Assembly (NCBI GenBank): GCA_020349865.1
Contig: CP070700.1
Location: 3,730,193-3,746,552 of the forward strand
Reading direction: 5' to 3'
DNA: 16,360 bases
Origin: Desulfobacteraceae bacterium
GTDB taxonomy: Bacteria > Desulfobacterota > DSM-4660 > Desulfatiglandales > Desulfatiglandaceae
Below the pieces are notes generated by a model. It worked only from the letters and a program-made list of their open reading frames with translations, did no database searches and was not told the origin of the DNA. Below, in pieces: positions 1-7,332 of the stretch. Each line of letters opens with the position of its first letter. Position 1 is the first letter of the stretch. A program made the translations under genes and the position numbers.

Positions 1-382
1 CCACATGCTTTCCATATACTTCCGAGGTCGATGCAATCAGAACCTTTTTTTTGAATCGATTGGCAAGTCTTAAAACCGTCTCTGTTCCCTTCACATTAAT
101 ATCCAGTGTCTCCACGGGGTGGTCCATAATGTTTCTCACCCCAACGGCCGCGGCAAGATGATAAATATGGTTTATTTTGAAAATCAATTCATTCATCACA
201 GACTCATTCAGTATCGTATCGACAACCAGGTGGAGCCTTTTGTGATTCTGTATGTTTTCAATGTTGGAAAGCTTGCCGGTCCATAAGTTGTCAATGATAA
301 ACACCTCGTGTCCTAGATCTAATAGCTTTTCTGCTAAATGAGATCCTATGAAACCCGCACCACCCGTGATCAGTATTTTCAT
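1..382 (-). CDS. NAD-dependent epimerase/dehydratase, N-terminal part (runs off the window)
   Basis: The minus strand is open from an ATG at 382 to the window edge, about 127 codons. It begins MKILITGGAGFIGSHLAEKL, the Rossmann GxxGxxG nucleotide-binding loop of extended short-chain dehydrogenases. NDP-sugar-epimerase family signatures follow: an acidic residue closing strand 2 (FIIDNLWTG), YHLAAAVGVR near residues 79-88, NVKGTETVLRLA, and STSEVYGKHV at the edge. These fit UDP-glucuronate decarboxylase, UDP-glucose 4-epimerase or GDP-mannose dehydratase types. The catalytic YxxxK lies outside the window, so the reaction cannot be fixed. The enzyme would be cytoplasmic and make a nucleotide sugar for surface polysaccharide. 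It lies 282 bp downstream of the NusG-like gene on the same strand, the usual first-gene position in loci controlled by specialised NusG paralogues. Confidence 0.88.
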   Translation of the reverse strand, partial: MKILITGGAGFIGSHLAEKLLDLGHEVFIIDNLWTGKLSNIENIQNHKRLHLVVDTILNESVMNELIFKINHIYHLAAAVGVRNIMDHPVETLDINVKGTETVLRLANRFKKKVLIASTSEVYGKHV

Positions 383-486
383 TTAAGTACTCCTTATAAA
401 ATCGTGCGGTTATTTTATGTAACGAGGCTTCCCCGCTGACATCCGCAAATCTTCATCATGTGAGCTATGACCTACCAACTAAAATA

Positions 487-520
487 TATAGCTCCGCCCC
501 TTCGGTTACATAAAACCGAA
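487..520 (-). promoter_or_regulatory. Leader hairpin with ops-like motif before the epimerase gene
   Basis: On the minus strand, between the NusG-like gene and the epimerase ATG, there is a perfect 7-bp stem (TTCGGTT/AACCGAA, 501-507 with 514-520, 6-nt loop). It is followed at once by GGGGCGGAGCTATA (487-500). The latter resembles the RfaH recruitment element GGCGGTAGCNT with one T missing. RfaH-like factors are known to be recruited in leaders of polysaccharide operons, so a recruitment or pause site is plausible. No experimental motif for this NusG subgroup is assumed. Confidence 0.35.
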
Positions 521-664
521 AAGCTATTCAACTGGTTTTATTATAGAATACACGCCCAGAAGACATGCGTTTGATTTCTCGCCGGAGGCCACTCTCTTTT
601 GAAGTAGGTTTAACAGGGCGAAATAATTTCCAAAGAGACCAATCGGTTCAGATCGAAACTCGGG

Positions 665-1177
665 TTATGGGATTCTCTCCAAGGCCCAGTCTTCAATCTC
701 TATCTCCAGAGACCGGTGCAGAAGCTCAATGGACACAACCACCTTGTCTGTTTGGCCCTTATGATGAATATAAAATCCAATCAGCCCCTTTAGAGGACCT
801 TCGGCAATTATAACCCGATCCCCTTTTTTCATATAAGCACTATTCTGTACTGTACGGTCTGTGCCATCCAGGATCATCAGGGATGCAATCTCTTCTTCAT
901 TGGCGGGGGCGGCTTTGCCCCTGAAGCCAACCATTCGCACAATGCCTACTGTTTTGAGAATTTGCAGGTGTTCATCGGCCTGAAGCAATGATCGAACAAA
1001 CACATACCCGGGCAGCATAGGCACCAGGATCTTTTTGCGGCGATCTTTACGCCGACTCATTACCTGAATACGGGGCAAAAAGGCCTCTATGGATTTGCCG
1101 CAAAGGCCGTCATAAACCTTTTGCTCGAAACGACTTCGCGTATGAAGGGCATACCACCTGGCAGAATCCTGACTCAT
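665..1177 (-). CDS. NusG/RfaH-like transcription antitermination factor
   Basis: A 170-residue protein with the architecture of specialised NusG paralogues (RfaH, UpxY, LoaP). The NGN domain covers about residues 6-105 and includes WYALHTRSRFEQKV and the hallmark LPGYVFV at 55-61. A C-terminal KOW domain (about 116-165) includes KKGDRVIIAEGPLKG. Such proteins bind RNA polymerase and the non-template strand at a recruitment site and let transcription read through long polysaccharide operons. Its ATG overlaps the stop of the regulator gene by 4 bp (ATGA), suggesting translational coupling. An epimerase gene follows on the same strand, consistent with an operon-specific role rather than housekeeping NusG, which normally sits beside secE and ribosomal genes. 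Which subfamily it belongs to cannot be decided by eye. Confidence 0.9.
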   Translation of the reverse strand: MSQDSARWYALHTRSRFEQKVYDGLCGKSIEAFLPRIQVMSRRKDRRKKILVPMLPGYVFVRSLLQADEHLQILKTVGIVRMVGFRGKAAPANEEEIASLMILDGTDRTVQNSAYMKKGDRVIIAEGPLKGLIGFYIHHKGQTDKVVVSIELLHRSLEIEIEDWALERIP

Positions 1178-1752
1178 AGAGTAGCTATCCTCTCCGGGGT
1201 CACACCCCTATTTAAAAGAGACTGGATATCTCGATCCGTGTCATCGAGACGCGTCAGCAATACCGTGTCCCAGTCTTTTTGATTCAGTCGGTCAAGATCC
1301 TCCACTTTGTATTCGAAGAAGTCCTTTCCATTTTGCATGTCATCTACGATTCCTACCAGCTTGATATTGGTGAGCTTTAGATACAGATAAGCCAGTTCTG
1401 CCACCTCCCCGGCGCCAAAAAACAGGACAGAATTCAGCTGATTTTTTTCCATCGCTTTGTATTTATTCAGCAGAAGGTTTTTGATTTCTTTATAAAAATT
1501 CACCGAATACCGAAGATATTTAACAGTGAGATTGCTTTTTCTCGCCAGTCCTTTGGGAGTCAAGAAATATTTCACCCTATTTCGGGGCATGGTCTTTACC
1601 TTGAAATATCCCTTGTTGACAAGCCTTTTTAAAAAGGCGTTCACGAGCCCTAACGAAAGACCTAAACGGCGGGATAGTTCCCTTTGACTGGGGCTACCAT
1701 CCCCCTCAATTTCTCCCATCAACCGGAGTATATGGATATCTTCTTTTTCCAT
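1174..1752 (-). CDS. Winged-helix regulator with C-terminal Rossmann-like domain (EPS-associated MarR-like type)
   Basis: The N-terminal part (about residues 4-75) is a winged helix-turn-helix: SQRELSRRLGLSLGLVNAFL is the helix-turn-helix and YFLTPKGLARKSNLT the wing and linker, as in the MarR-like regulators annotated as EPS-associated. The C-terminal part (about 108-192) reads SVLFFGAGEVAELAYLYL, then VGIVDD, a beta-alpha-beta Rossmann or CoA-binding-like fold of the kind found in sugar-perception proteins. A ligand-sensing role for it is inferred. The ATG at 1752 is chosen; a GTG directly upstream at 1755 is equally open. No clear Shine-Dalgarno is seen. The gene overlaps the NusG-like gene by 4 bp and probably controls it, and a 15-bp palindrome lies about 90 bp upstream. 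Confidence 0.82.
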   Translation of the reverse strand: MEKEDIHILRLMGEIEGDGSPSQRELSRRLGLSLGLVNAFLKRLVNKGYFKVKTMPRNRVKYFLTPKGLARKSNLTVKYLRYSVNFYKEIKNLLLNKYKAMEKNQLNSVLFFGAGEVAELAYLYLKLTNIKLVGIVDDMQNGKDFFEYKVEDLDRLNQKDWDTVLLTRLDDTDRDIQSLLNRGVTPERIATL

Positions 1753-1845
1753 CACAAAAATTATGGTAATTATTCAGCCACTAAAACACCAAAACCAGCC
1801 AGAATTGCAATAATTCACCAGTTGAAACTAAATTCTTTATATAGT

Positions 1846-1860
1846 GTTCAATAATTGAAC
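1846..1860. promoter_or_regulatory. Perfect 15-bp palindrome, candidate operator
   Basis: GTTCAATAATTGAAC has 7-bp arms around a central A. It lies in the 264-bp AT-rich space between the winged-helix regulator and the divergent 53-residue gene, where an autoregulatory operator would be expected. Binding by the neighbouring regulator is inference. Confidence 0.45.
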
Positions 1861-2016
1861 GTTTTGTCAAGGGAAAATTTGATTTATTTCTACATTAATT
1901 TTGAAAAAAGTTATACAAATATAATAATTTATTGAAAATGATATGAAATAACTCTGTCATTAATTCATTAACGCCTATAGTTATTTTAGGTGGACAAGTC
2001 AATTCAGGGGTAACGG

Positions 2017-2178
2017 ATGAACAAGACAAAACGGATGCTATTATGTCTCGGAGTACTGCTGGTGGACCTTTTCATATTCTTCTTACCATTGACGGCGCTA
2101 TTTCTCATTTATATACTCTTATACAATCCGGCATGGTTCAGGGACTTCTTGAATAAACTGGACCAGCCTACTGAATAA
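2017..2178 (+). CDS. Small hydrophobic membrane protein (53 aa)
   Basis: A 53-codon gene begins at ATG 2017, with an AGGGG ribosome-binding site about 7 nt upstream. The sequence is MNKTKRMLLCLGVLL, then a long hydrophobic stretch to about residue 40 (FIFFLPLTALFLIYILL), ending in an amphipathic NPAWFRDFLNKLDQPTE tail. The short basic N-terminus and one long or two short membrane helices indicate an inner-membrane protein. No family is recognised. It stands divergently from the regulator/NusG-like pair, so it may belong to the same surface-polysaccharide control region. Its coding nature rests on the good ribosome-binding site and the membrane-protein composition. Confidence 0.6.
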   Translation: MNKTKRMLLCLGVLLVDLFIFFLPLTALFLIYILLYNPAWFRDFLNKLDQPTE

Positions 2179-2513
2179 TATAAGGCCAAATCTCATACAG
2201 GATAACACGATATATAAGATCTCTGTTGAGTAATCGAAACTAAGACATCCCCGCTAAAACCATTGGAATTGATTACCGATAGGTGTCTGAACGAAGCCAC
2301 TACAGTAAGAACATAATCAATTATCTGAGCTCTGAGAATTTAAACGAAGGATGAACAGGAATTCCTTAAAGAATCATGTCAATCCCGTTATCCTTTCAAC
2401 TAAATTCTTTGTAACAGTTTGGCTGTTTGAAAAAATCATCATTTGACTATCCTTTTTTGCACTATTTTCAAACAGCTAAACTGTTATAATTCTTTTTAAA
2501 AGGAGAAAGGCAC
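2179..2513. other. Gene-free stretch with weak stem and inverted repeats
   Basis: No credible gene. AGACATC (2243-2249) can pair with GGTGTCT (2282-2288), one wobble included, closing a 46-nt element that matches no riboswitch I recognise. A 13-bp sequence, AACTAAATTCTTT, at 2398-2410 also occurs at 1826-1838. The right third holds the inverted repeats listed separately. Confidence 0.5.
2412..2486. repeat. 22-bp imperfect inverted repeats (2412-2433 and 2465-2486) flanked by 8-bp direct repeats
   Basis: The two arms are inverted copies matching at 21 of 22 positions, separated by 31 bp. Each arm contains its own dyad AACAG-N5-CTGTT (2413-2427 and 2471-2485), centre to centre 58 bp. The 8-mer AATTCTTT lies one base outside both ends (2403-2410 and 2488-2495). 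Two readings fit: a pair of operator sites for a dimeric repressor just before the gene at 2514, or a tiny non-autonomous insertion (MITE-like) with terminal inverted repeats and an 8-bp target duplication. The internal dyads favour operators; the flanking direct repeats favour an insertion. Confidence 0.6.
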
Positions 2514-2717
2514 ATGGAATGTAATCAAGAAGAAAACAGGAAAAGTTGCAATTGCACTTACGACCCGTGTTCAAGAAAGGGGATCTGCTGCGAGTGTATT
2601 TCCTATCACCTGAATATGAGGCAACTTCCCGGTTGCTGTTTTCCCGATGATGCAGAAGCAACCTTTGACCGCTCTTTTGAATACTTCTCACGCCTCGTTC
2701 AGAAGGGAAAAGTGTAG
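2514..2717 (+). CDS. DUF6485-type cysteine-rich protein
   Basis: A 67-residue protein, [19 protein letters not shown] onward, with eight cysteines in an MECN...[18 protein letters not shown]...PGCCFP pattern. I recognise this as the small DUF6485 family common in anaerobes; its function is unknown. The cysteine spacing suggests metal (zinc or iron-sulfur) binding, which is inference. AAAAGGAG lies just upstream of the ATG at normal spacing. It is the first gene of a tight three-gene unit: the next gene starts 2 bp after its stop, and the third overlaps the second. The inverted repeats just upstream may be its control region. Confidence 0.85.
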   Translation: MECNQEENRKSCNCTYDPCSRKGICCECISYHLNMRQLPGCCFPDDAEATFDRSFEYFSRLVQKGKV

Positions 2718-2719
2718 TT

Positions 2720-3007
2720 TTGGATGAAAAAGACATACAGAAACTCTTTGCGAGCGTACTTGAGGATCCCCTACAAGACACCGCCGCTGTTCGAAACGTG
2801 TTTTCCACCCTGGTTAGCACTACCTTGAAATACAGGGATGACGTGCTCGCAACCAGAGGCGTGGTGGTTACTGTTGCGGATGTCCGCACCTGCCTGGCTT
2901 GGCTGGTACCCGTCCTCGCCACCGGCACTATGCCGGAAACGACAAATAAAATTAGCCTGGGCCTCCTAAGAATATGGCTTGATGCATTAGTGAAAAAGGC
3001 ACAATGA
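2720..3007 (+). CDS. Unknown 95-residue protein
   Basis: Starts with TTG at 2720, two bases after the previous stop; the nearby ATG at 2724 is out of frame, so TTG is the likely start. AAGGG about 12 nt upstream is a distant ribosome-binding site, and translational coupling is likely. The protein (MDEKDIQKLFASVLEDPL...) looks mainly alpha-helical and soluble, with no signal peptide, membrane segment or motif I recognise. Its stop overlaps the start of the oxidoreductase gene (ATGA at 3004-3007), which makes it a true operon member. Confidence 0.7.
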   Translation: MDEKDIQKLFASVLEDPLQDTAAVRNVFSTLVSTTLKYRDDVLATRGVVVTVADVRTCLAWLVPVLATGTMPETTNKISLGLLRIWLDALVKKAQ

Positions 3008-4041
3008 CCACACCCCGCAAAAGAATTATAGTCAAAAAACCCGGAGGTTATAGGGCCTTTCAGTTTGATGACACACCCATAGAAGATCCTCAACCAGGAG
3101 AGATCCAGATTGATGTGAGGGCATGCGGTATCAACTTTGCGGACGTGAGTGTTCGACTCGGGCTTTATGCCGCAGCAAAAAGAGCCTATCCGCTTTGCCC
3201 TGGTCTCGAATTTTCGGGAGTGGTGACACGCACAGGAAGTAATGTTGGCAATTTCAAGCAGGGAGACAGGGTCTTTGGCGTGTCTCGTTTTGGCGGATAC
3301 ACGACAGTCATCAATAGCCCTTTAGAGATCATTTGGCCGCTGCCGGCCGCCTGGAATTTCACCAGAGGCGCATCTTTTCCAGTAAATTATCTCACCGCTT
3401 ACTATGCCCTTCACCATGTAGGACACCTCAGAAAATCCGATCGCGTCCTGATACACTCGGCCGCAGGAGGCGTGGGCACAGCGCTTCTTCATCTCCTTAA
3501 GATACATGGCAACATGACTGTAGGTGTAGTGGGGCGTTCAGAGAAAGTTGCCGCTGCAACGGAGGCTGGCGCAACGTTTGTCATAGACAAAGGCACTGAG
3601 GATCTGTGGAGGCGGGCAACAGAAGTCAGTCCTGAAGGATATGACCTGATACTTGACGCCAACGGCGCGTCAACACTCAAGGATTCGTATCGTCATTTAA
3701 AACCGGCCGGCAGGCTGGTGGTTTACGGATTCGCATCCATGTTCTCCCACTCTGGAAGAAAGAATTATTTCAGATTGATCTGGTATTACCTGCGAACCCC
3801 TCGCTTTAATCCCTTTGATCTGACCGGTGATAATAAAACCGTCAGCGGCTTTAACTTAATTTACCTATTTGACAGGGTGGAACTGTTCCACGGCATTATG
3901 GACACCCTTCTGAAATGGGATTCGAATGGGAATATCCTCGCGATGCCAATAACAAAATTTTCGTTTGAAAATGTGGCAAAGGCACACCAGGCTATTGAAT
4001 CGGGTGAAAGTGTGGGCAAACTGGTATTGGTGGTTACGTGA
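3004..4041 (+). CDS. Zinc-independent MDR oxidoreductase, VAT1/quinone oxidoreductase type
   Basis: A 345-residue medium-chain dehydrogenase/reductase of full length. The GroES-like N-terminal domain (about 20-110) carries ACGINFADVSVRLGLY, the quinone-oxidoreductase signature, and lacks the zinc-ligand cysteines of alcohol dehydrogenases. The Rossmann domain has HSAAGGVGTALLHL (AxxGxxG at 153-158), followed by GVVGRSEK near the cofactor ribose. The C-terminus ends GESVGKLVLVV, as expected. The long insert near 240-280 (RKNYFRLIWYYLRTPRFNPF) is typical of the VAT1-like branch. Expected reaction: NAD(P)H-dependent reduction of a quinone or enone; the real substrate is unknown. It is the third gene of the unit starting at 2514. 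Confidence 0.88.
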   Translation: MTTPRKRIIVKKPGGYRAFQFDDTPIEDPQPGEIQIDVRACGINFADVSVRLGLYAAAKRAYPLCPGLEFSGVVTRTGSNVGNFKQGDRVFGVSRFGGYTTVINSPLEIIWPLPAAWNFTRGASFPVNYLTAYYALHHVGHLRKSDRVLIHSAAGGVGTALLHLLKIHGNMTVGVVGRSEKVAAATEAGATFVIDKGTEDLWRRATEVSPEGYDLILDANGASTLKDSYRHLKPAGRLVVYGFASMFSHSGRKNYFRLIWYYLRTPRFNPFDLTGDNKTVSGFNLIYLFDRVELFHGIMDTLLKWDSNGNILAMPITKFSFENVAKAHQAIESGESVGKLVLVVT

Positions 4042-4349
4042 GGAGGGAGGGCTTTGTATGACTTGTGTACTGCGGCTTTTAGGAAAGCGTTGACCACAGT
4101 TACAACGCTTGCGCAGCCGATTACGGTTTTTTCACACGCTATGACGGCCTTCTACAGTAACATGCACGTTCCCAAACATAATTTTTGTTTATCATTCCAA
4201 ACTGTTTTAACTGAAATCCCGAATAGTTAGAGACAAATGAACAAAAATATTCAATTATTATGCCATAGTTTGGTAAGCAATTTGCTTTACTAAAAAGGTT
4301 TCTCTTTTATCTAAACCAGCGGCTTCTCACGAAAAATGGGAGGGAAGAA
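4042..4349. other. Intergenic stretch with a stem-loop
   Basis: Holds one clear hairpin, AAGCGTTG/CAACGCTT (4085-4092 with 4103-4110, 10-nt loop), 44 nt after the oxidoreductase stop. No T-run follows, so it is at best a poor terminator. The rest is AT-rich and presumably carries the promoter of the VWA gene; no convincing -35/-10 pair is singled out. Confidence 0.4.
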
Positions 4350-7226
4350 ATGAAGAAGACAATAGTGTGCTTTTTACTAGTCCTTGTACAAGGTTTCTAT
4401 CTTAGCAGCTCTTATGCAGATGAAGGACTTCAGGTCTTGATGCAGGACCCTCAGGCCAAGGTAACCTATCAGGTTATTGATGAAAATAAGCTTTTGATCT
4501 CGGCCTTGGATGCGGAAGAAAACCCGATCCGGGGGCTTAAAGCAGAAGACTTTGTTGTAATGGAAGGTACAAAAAAGGCGCAGATACTCTCCATTGAGCC
4601 CCTTGAGACCAGCAAAGAAGTAGCCCTGAACATTGTCTTTGTCGTGGACAATTCCTTCTCTATGAAAGAGCGTAAAGCGGTGGAACCTCTCCTTTCTGCT
4701 GTGGATGAGTTTCTTAAAGTAGTGCGGCCCATGGACAATGTCCACGTGGTGGTTTTTGATAAAAAACGTAGTTATAGCGTTCGTGAGCGCTCATTACATG
4801 TTAGGACGTTTAAGTCCAGTGATACTTCCAACCTCAGGAATTTCATCAGAGACAGTTTTGACCGTGGTTTGACCACCGAGACCTTTTTGTATGAAGCAAT
4901 GGTCGCCGGAATCGACTTGATACACAAGATGCCAAAGAAGAGCAACAAATTCTTGGTGGTTTTCTCGGATGGTGAGGATCTCAACAGCGCATTCAAGAGT
5001 TCCGTCGTTGAGTCTGAAGCCAAGGGGCTCGCCAATTTTGAGGCCTTTTCTGTAGATTATATGCCGGGGCCGACGCTCAATCCTTTTCTCAAATCCTTTG
5101 CCGAGGCACATGGCGGCCGCATCTGGAAAGCTACTACGGCGACGGAGCTTCTACCTATCTTTAAATCTTTTTCCACCACCCTCCTCCATCGCTATGTAAT
5201 TGCCTACAGGATACTCAACCCTCCCCAGGGAACATTGACCATTGAACCTGCACAACTTAATTTTACAATGCTCACCATGACCGATGGCACCCCAATCCTC
5301 AACAATGTCCTCTTTGAAGCGGGTAAAAATCAAATTCCCGATGAGTATGTGCTTTTTAAGGAAAGGTCTCAGACGCAGTCTTTCGATGAAAACACCCTAA
5401 CGACTGCACTGGAACGCTATTACAACGTCCTTAATATTGTAGGCAAGCGCTTGTCACAAAACCCGGGCATTCAGATTCAAATCACCGGCTGTAATTCCGG
5501 TGTTGGTTTGGAGGAGAACAATCTTGATCTTTCACAGAAACGGGCTGAAACCGTGAAGGCATATCTTAACAATGTTTGGGGCGTTGATGCCGCACGTATG
5601 AAAACGGGGGCACGCAATTTGCCGATCAGCGCTTCACCATCAGATGTTTTGGGGGGTCGAGCCGAAAATCAGCGGGTAGAGATCGAATACCTTATGGCAG
5701 GGATGCAGGAGACTACTGCTGGCGACTTTATAGTAGAGTCAAGCAACAGAGATGGAATAAAAATCCAACCTCATATAGTTGCTGAATACGGCATCGCCAA
5801 CTGGGAGGTTACCCTTTTAGGTGATGATAAGGCCATAAAGACCTTGAAGGGTACTGGTAGATTGAAACCATTCTATGAGCTTTCCTTTCAAGAGCTTGGT
5901 CGAGAAAATCTGACGAGATTCCAAAATCTTCAGGCCCGCATCAAAGTGATAGATATCTATGATGATACCCATGAAGCTCAAACAGCCCCATGTCCTGTCA
6001 CTGTTTCGAAAAATGAAGTGATTCATGGGCTTATAGGTCAACCGTATGGATCTATGGTCATTGAACCGGACACGGTGACCATTGAGGAATTGACCACCAT
6101 TGATAGCTCGCCAATGCTGAACTATGTGTTTTTTGATACGGGCAAGAGCGAGATTTCTGAACGCTATTTCGTTTTTGCAAGCCAGGGTGATACAAAGACC
6201 TTTTCGGAAAGTAATTTAAAGGGTGCGATGGAAAAGTACCTCCACGTACTTAACATTATAGGCAAACGCCTTGTGGAGTTTCCTGAGGCCCAGGTAAGTA
6301 TCGTGGGCTGCAACGCGGATTATGGTAAGGAGAAAGGGAGAACTGATCTTTCACGGAGTCGGGCTGAAGCAGTGCGGGCGTATTTGAAATATATCTGGGC
6401 AATAGATTCGGCAAGGATGCATGTGGAAGTACGCAATTTACCGGCTGTTCCGGCAACAAGCAGACTAAATGAAGGGAGGGTCGAAAATCAACGCGTAGAG
6501 ATCTATTCTGACCTTCCCACCATACTTGAACCTATAAAAAGCACCTATGTGGAAGAGATGAGTGACGTGAAAGAGTTCAGGATACAACCTCAGATCCAGG
6601 CCGGCTACGGCATAGCACGCTGGAAAATCCAGTTAGCAGGTGATGGCGCTCCGATCGGGTCTGTAGAAGGAAAAGGAGACCTTAATCCGGCTTACACCTT
6701 TGATCTTAAGGGTATTGGTCTTCGCACGGTCGCCTCTAACAAGAGTATTTCAGCGAACATTGAAGTTATCGACAACAAGGGCCAGACTTTTACGGCCCCT
6801 GCCGAGCCGGTTTCTTCTGTCAGGTTCATAAAGAGGGAAGAGCGTGTCGCCCAGAAGATGGGTTATAAGGTGCTGGAAAAATATGCGTTGATACTCTTTG
6901 ATTTTGACAGTTCAAATATAAAGGAAGGGAATAAAGACATCGTTGAGCAGATCATCCAGAGAATGAAGCACTTTCCAACAGCCGATGTAAAGGTTGTCGG
7001 GCATACGGATAACATCGGAAAAGAAGACTACAATTTAAAGCTTTCAGAGAGGCGGGCAAAGGCCGTTTACGACCAGATTTTGGCTGGGGGGATGAAGGCT
7101 GGCGAGAGAATCACTTACGCAGGTGCGGGTCCCCATGATCCCTTATATGACAACAGTCTGCCCGAGGGCAGGGCACTCAACCGCACCGTAACTGTTTCCC
7201 TGGAGTATGAAAAGAAAGATAACTGA
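4350..7226 (+). CDS. Exported VWA protein with three OmpA-like domains
   Basis: A 958-residue protein. The signal peptide is residues 1-23 (hydrophobic core, cleavage after SSYA). The von Willebrand A domain (about 92-280) has an intact metal site: D100-x-S102-x-S104 in VVDNSFSM, a TTET loop near 175-178, and SDGED with D207. Two near-copies of an OmpA-like domain plus a beta-rich linker follow (about 317-545 and 590-816); both end with GRxENQRVEI but have GCN where OmpA has GHTD. The third OmpA domain (about 844-952) is canonical, with VVGHTDNIG, NLKLSERRAKAV and EGRALNRTV, and should bind peptidoglycan. GGGAGG lies 7 nt before the ATG. It is probably a periplasmic envelope protein anchored to the wall through its C-terminus, offering the VWA domain to a partner. 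The gene stands alone, so no partner is visible. Confidence 0.9.
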   Translation: MKKTIVCFLLVLVQGFYLSSSYADEGLQVLMQDPQAKVTYQVIDENKLLISALDAEENPIRGLKAEDFVVMEGTKKAQILSIEPLETSKEVALNIVFVVDNSFSMKERKAVEPLLSAVDEFLKVVRPMDNVHVVVFDKKRSYSVRERSLHVRTFKSSDTSNLRNFIRDSFDRGLTTETFLYEAMVAGIDLIHKMPKKSNKFLVVFSDGEDLNSAFKSSVVESEAKGLANFEAFSVDYMPGPTLNPFLKSFAEAHGGRIWKATTATELLPIFKSFSTTLLHRYVIAYRILNPPQGTLTIEPAQLNFTMLTMTDGTPILNNVLFEAGKNQIPDEYVLFKERSQTQSFDENTLTTALERYYNVLNIVGKRLSQNPGIQIQITGCNSGVGLEENNLDLSQKRAETVKAYLNNVWGVDAARMKTGARNLPISASPSDVLGGRAENQRVEIEYLMAGMQETTAGDFIVESSNRDGIKIQPHIVAEYGIANWEVTLLGDDKAIKTLKGTGRLKPFYELSFQELGRENLTRFQNLQARIKVIDIYDDTHEAQTAPCPVTVSKNEVIHGLIGQPYGSMVIEPDTVTIEELTTIDSSPMLNYVFFDTGKSEISERYFVFASQGDTKTFSESNLKGAMEKYLHVLNIIGKRLVEFPEAQVSIVGCNADYGKEKGRTDLSRSRAEAVRAYLKYIWAIDSARMHVEVRNLPAVPATSRLNEGRVENQRVEIYSDLPTILEPIKSTYVEEMSDVKEFRIQPQIQAGYGIARWKIQLAGDGAPIGSVEGKGDLNPAYTFDLKGIGLRTVASNKSISANIEVIDNKGQTFTAPAEPVSSVRFIKREERVAQKMGYKVLEKYALILFDFDSSNIKEGNKDIVEQIIQRMKHFPTADVKVVGHTDNIGKEDYNLKLSERRAKAVYDQILAGGMKAGERITYAGAGPHDPLYDNSLPEGRALNRTVTVSLEYEKKDN

Positions 7227-7261
7227 TCATAAAGTTCACGACTTTGAAATAGACGGATAAC

Positions 7262-7332
7262 TGGTCGGGACAACCGGATTTGCACCAGCGACTCCCGCGT
7301 CCCGAATGCAGTGAGCTATTCTAAGCCGCCCG
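7262..7332 (-). pseudogene. Decayed tRNA-Pro (CGG anticodon)
   Basis: Read on the minus strand, 71 nt end in CCA. The acceptor 3' side TGTCCCG pairs with CGGG at the 5' end for the first four positions only. The T arm is GCTGG-TGCAAAT-CCGGT (five pairs with two wobbles; T55 replaced by G). The anticodon loop TTCGGGA gives CGG with G37, typical of tRNA-Pro; its stem pairs at four of five positions. The D arm is damaged: about 6 nt shorter than a normal tRNA, and no proper D stem can be drawn. It is therefore a tRNA remnant rather than a working tRNA. Confidence 0.7.

Noticed and set aside
565..813. 82-codon plus-strand open frame
   Set aside because: It overlaps the end of the NusG-like gene on the other strand, has no ribosome-binding site, and its translation shows no protein family.
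2412..2486. CRISPR-like repeats
   Set aside because: There are only two copies, in inverted orientation, with no spacer array and no cas gene in the window.
2476..3093. 205-codon minus-strand open frame
   Set aside because: It is antisense to three well-supported genes with their own ribosome-binding sites and overlaps.
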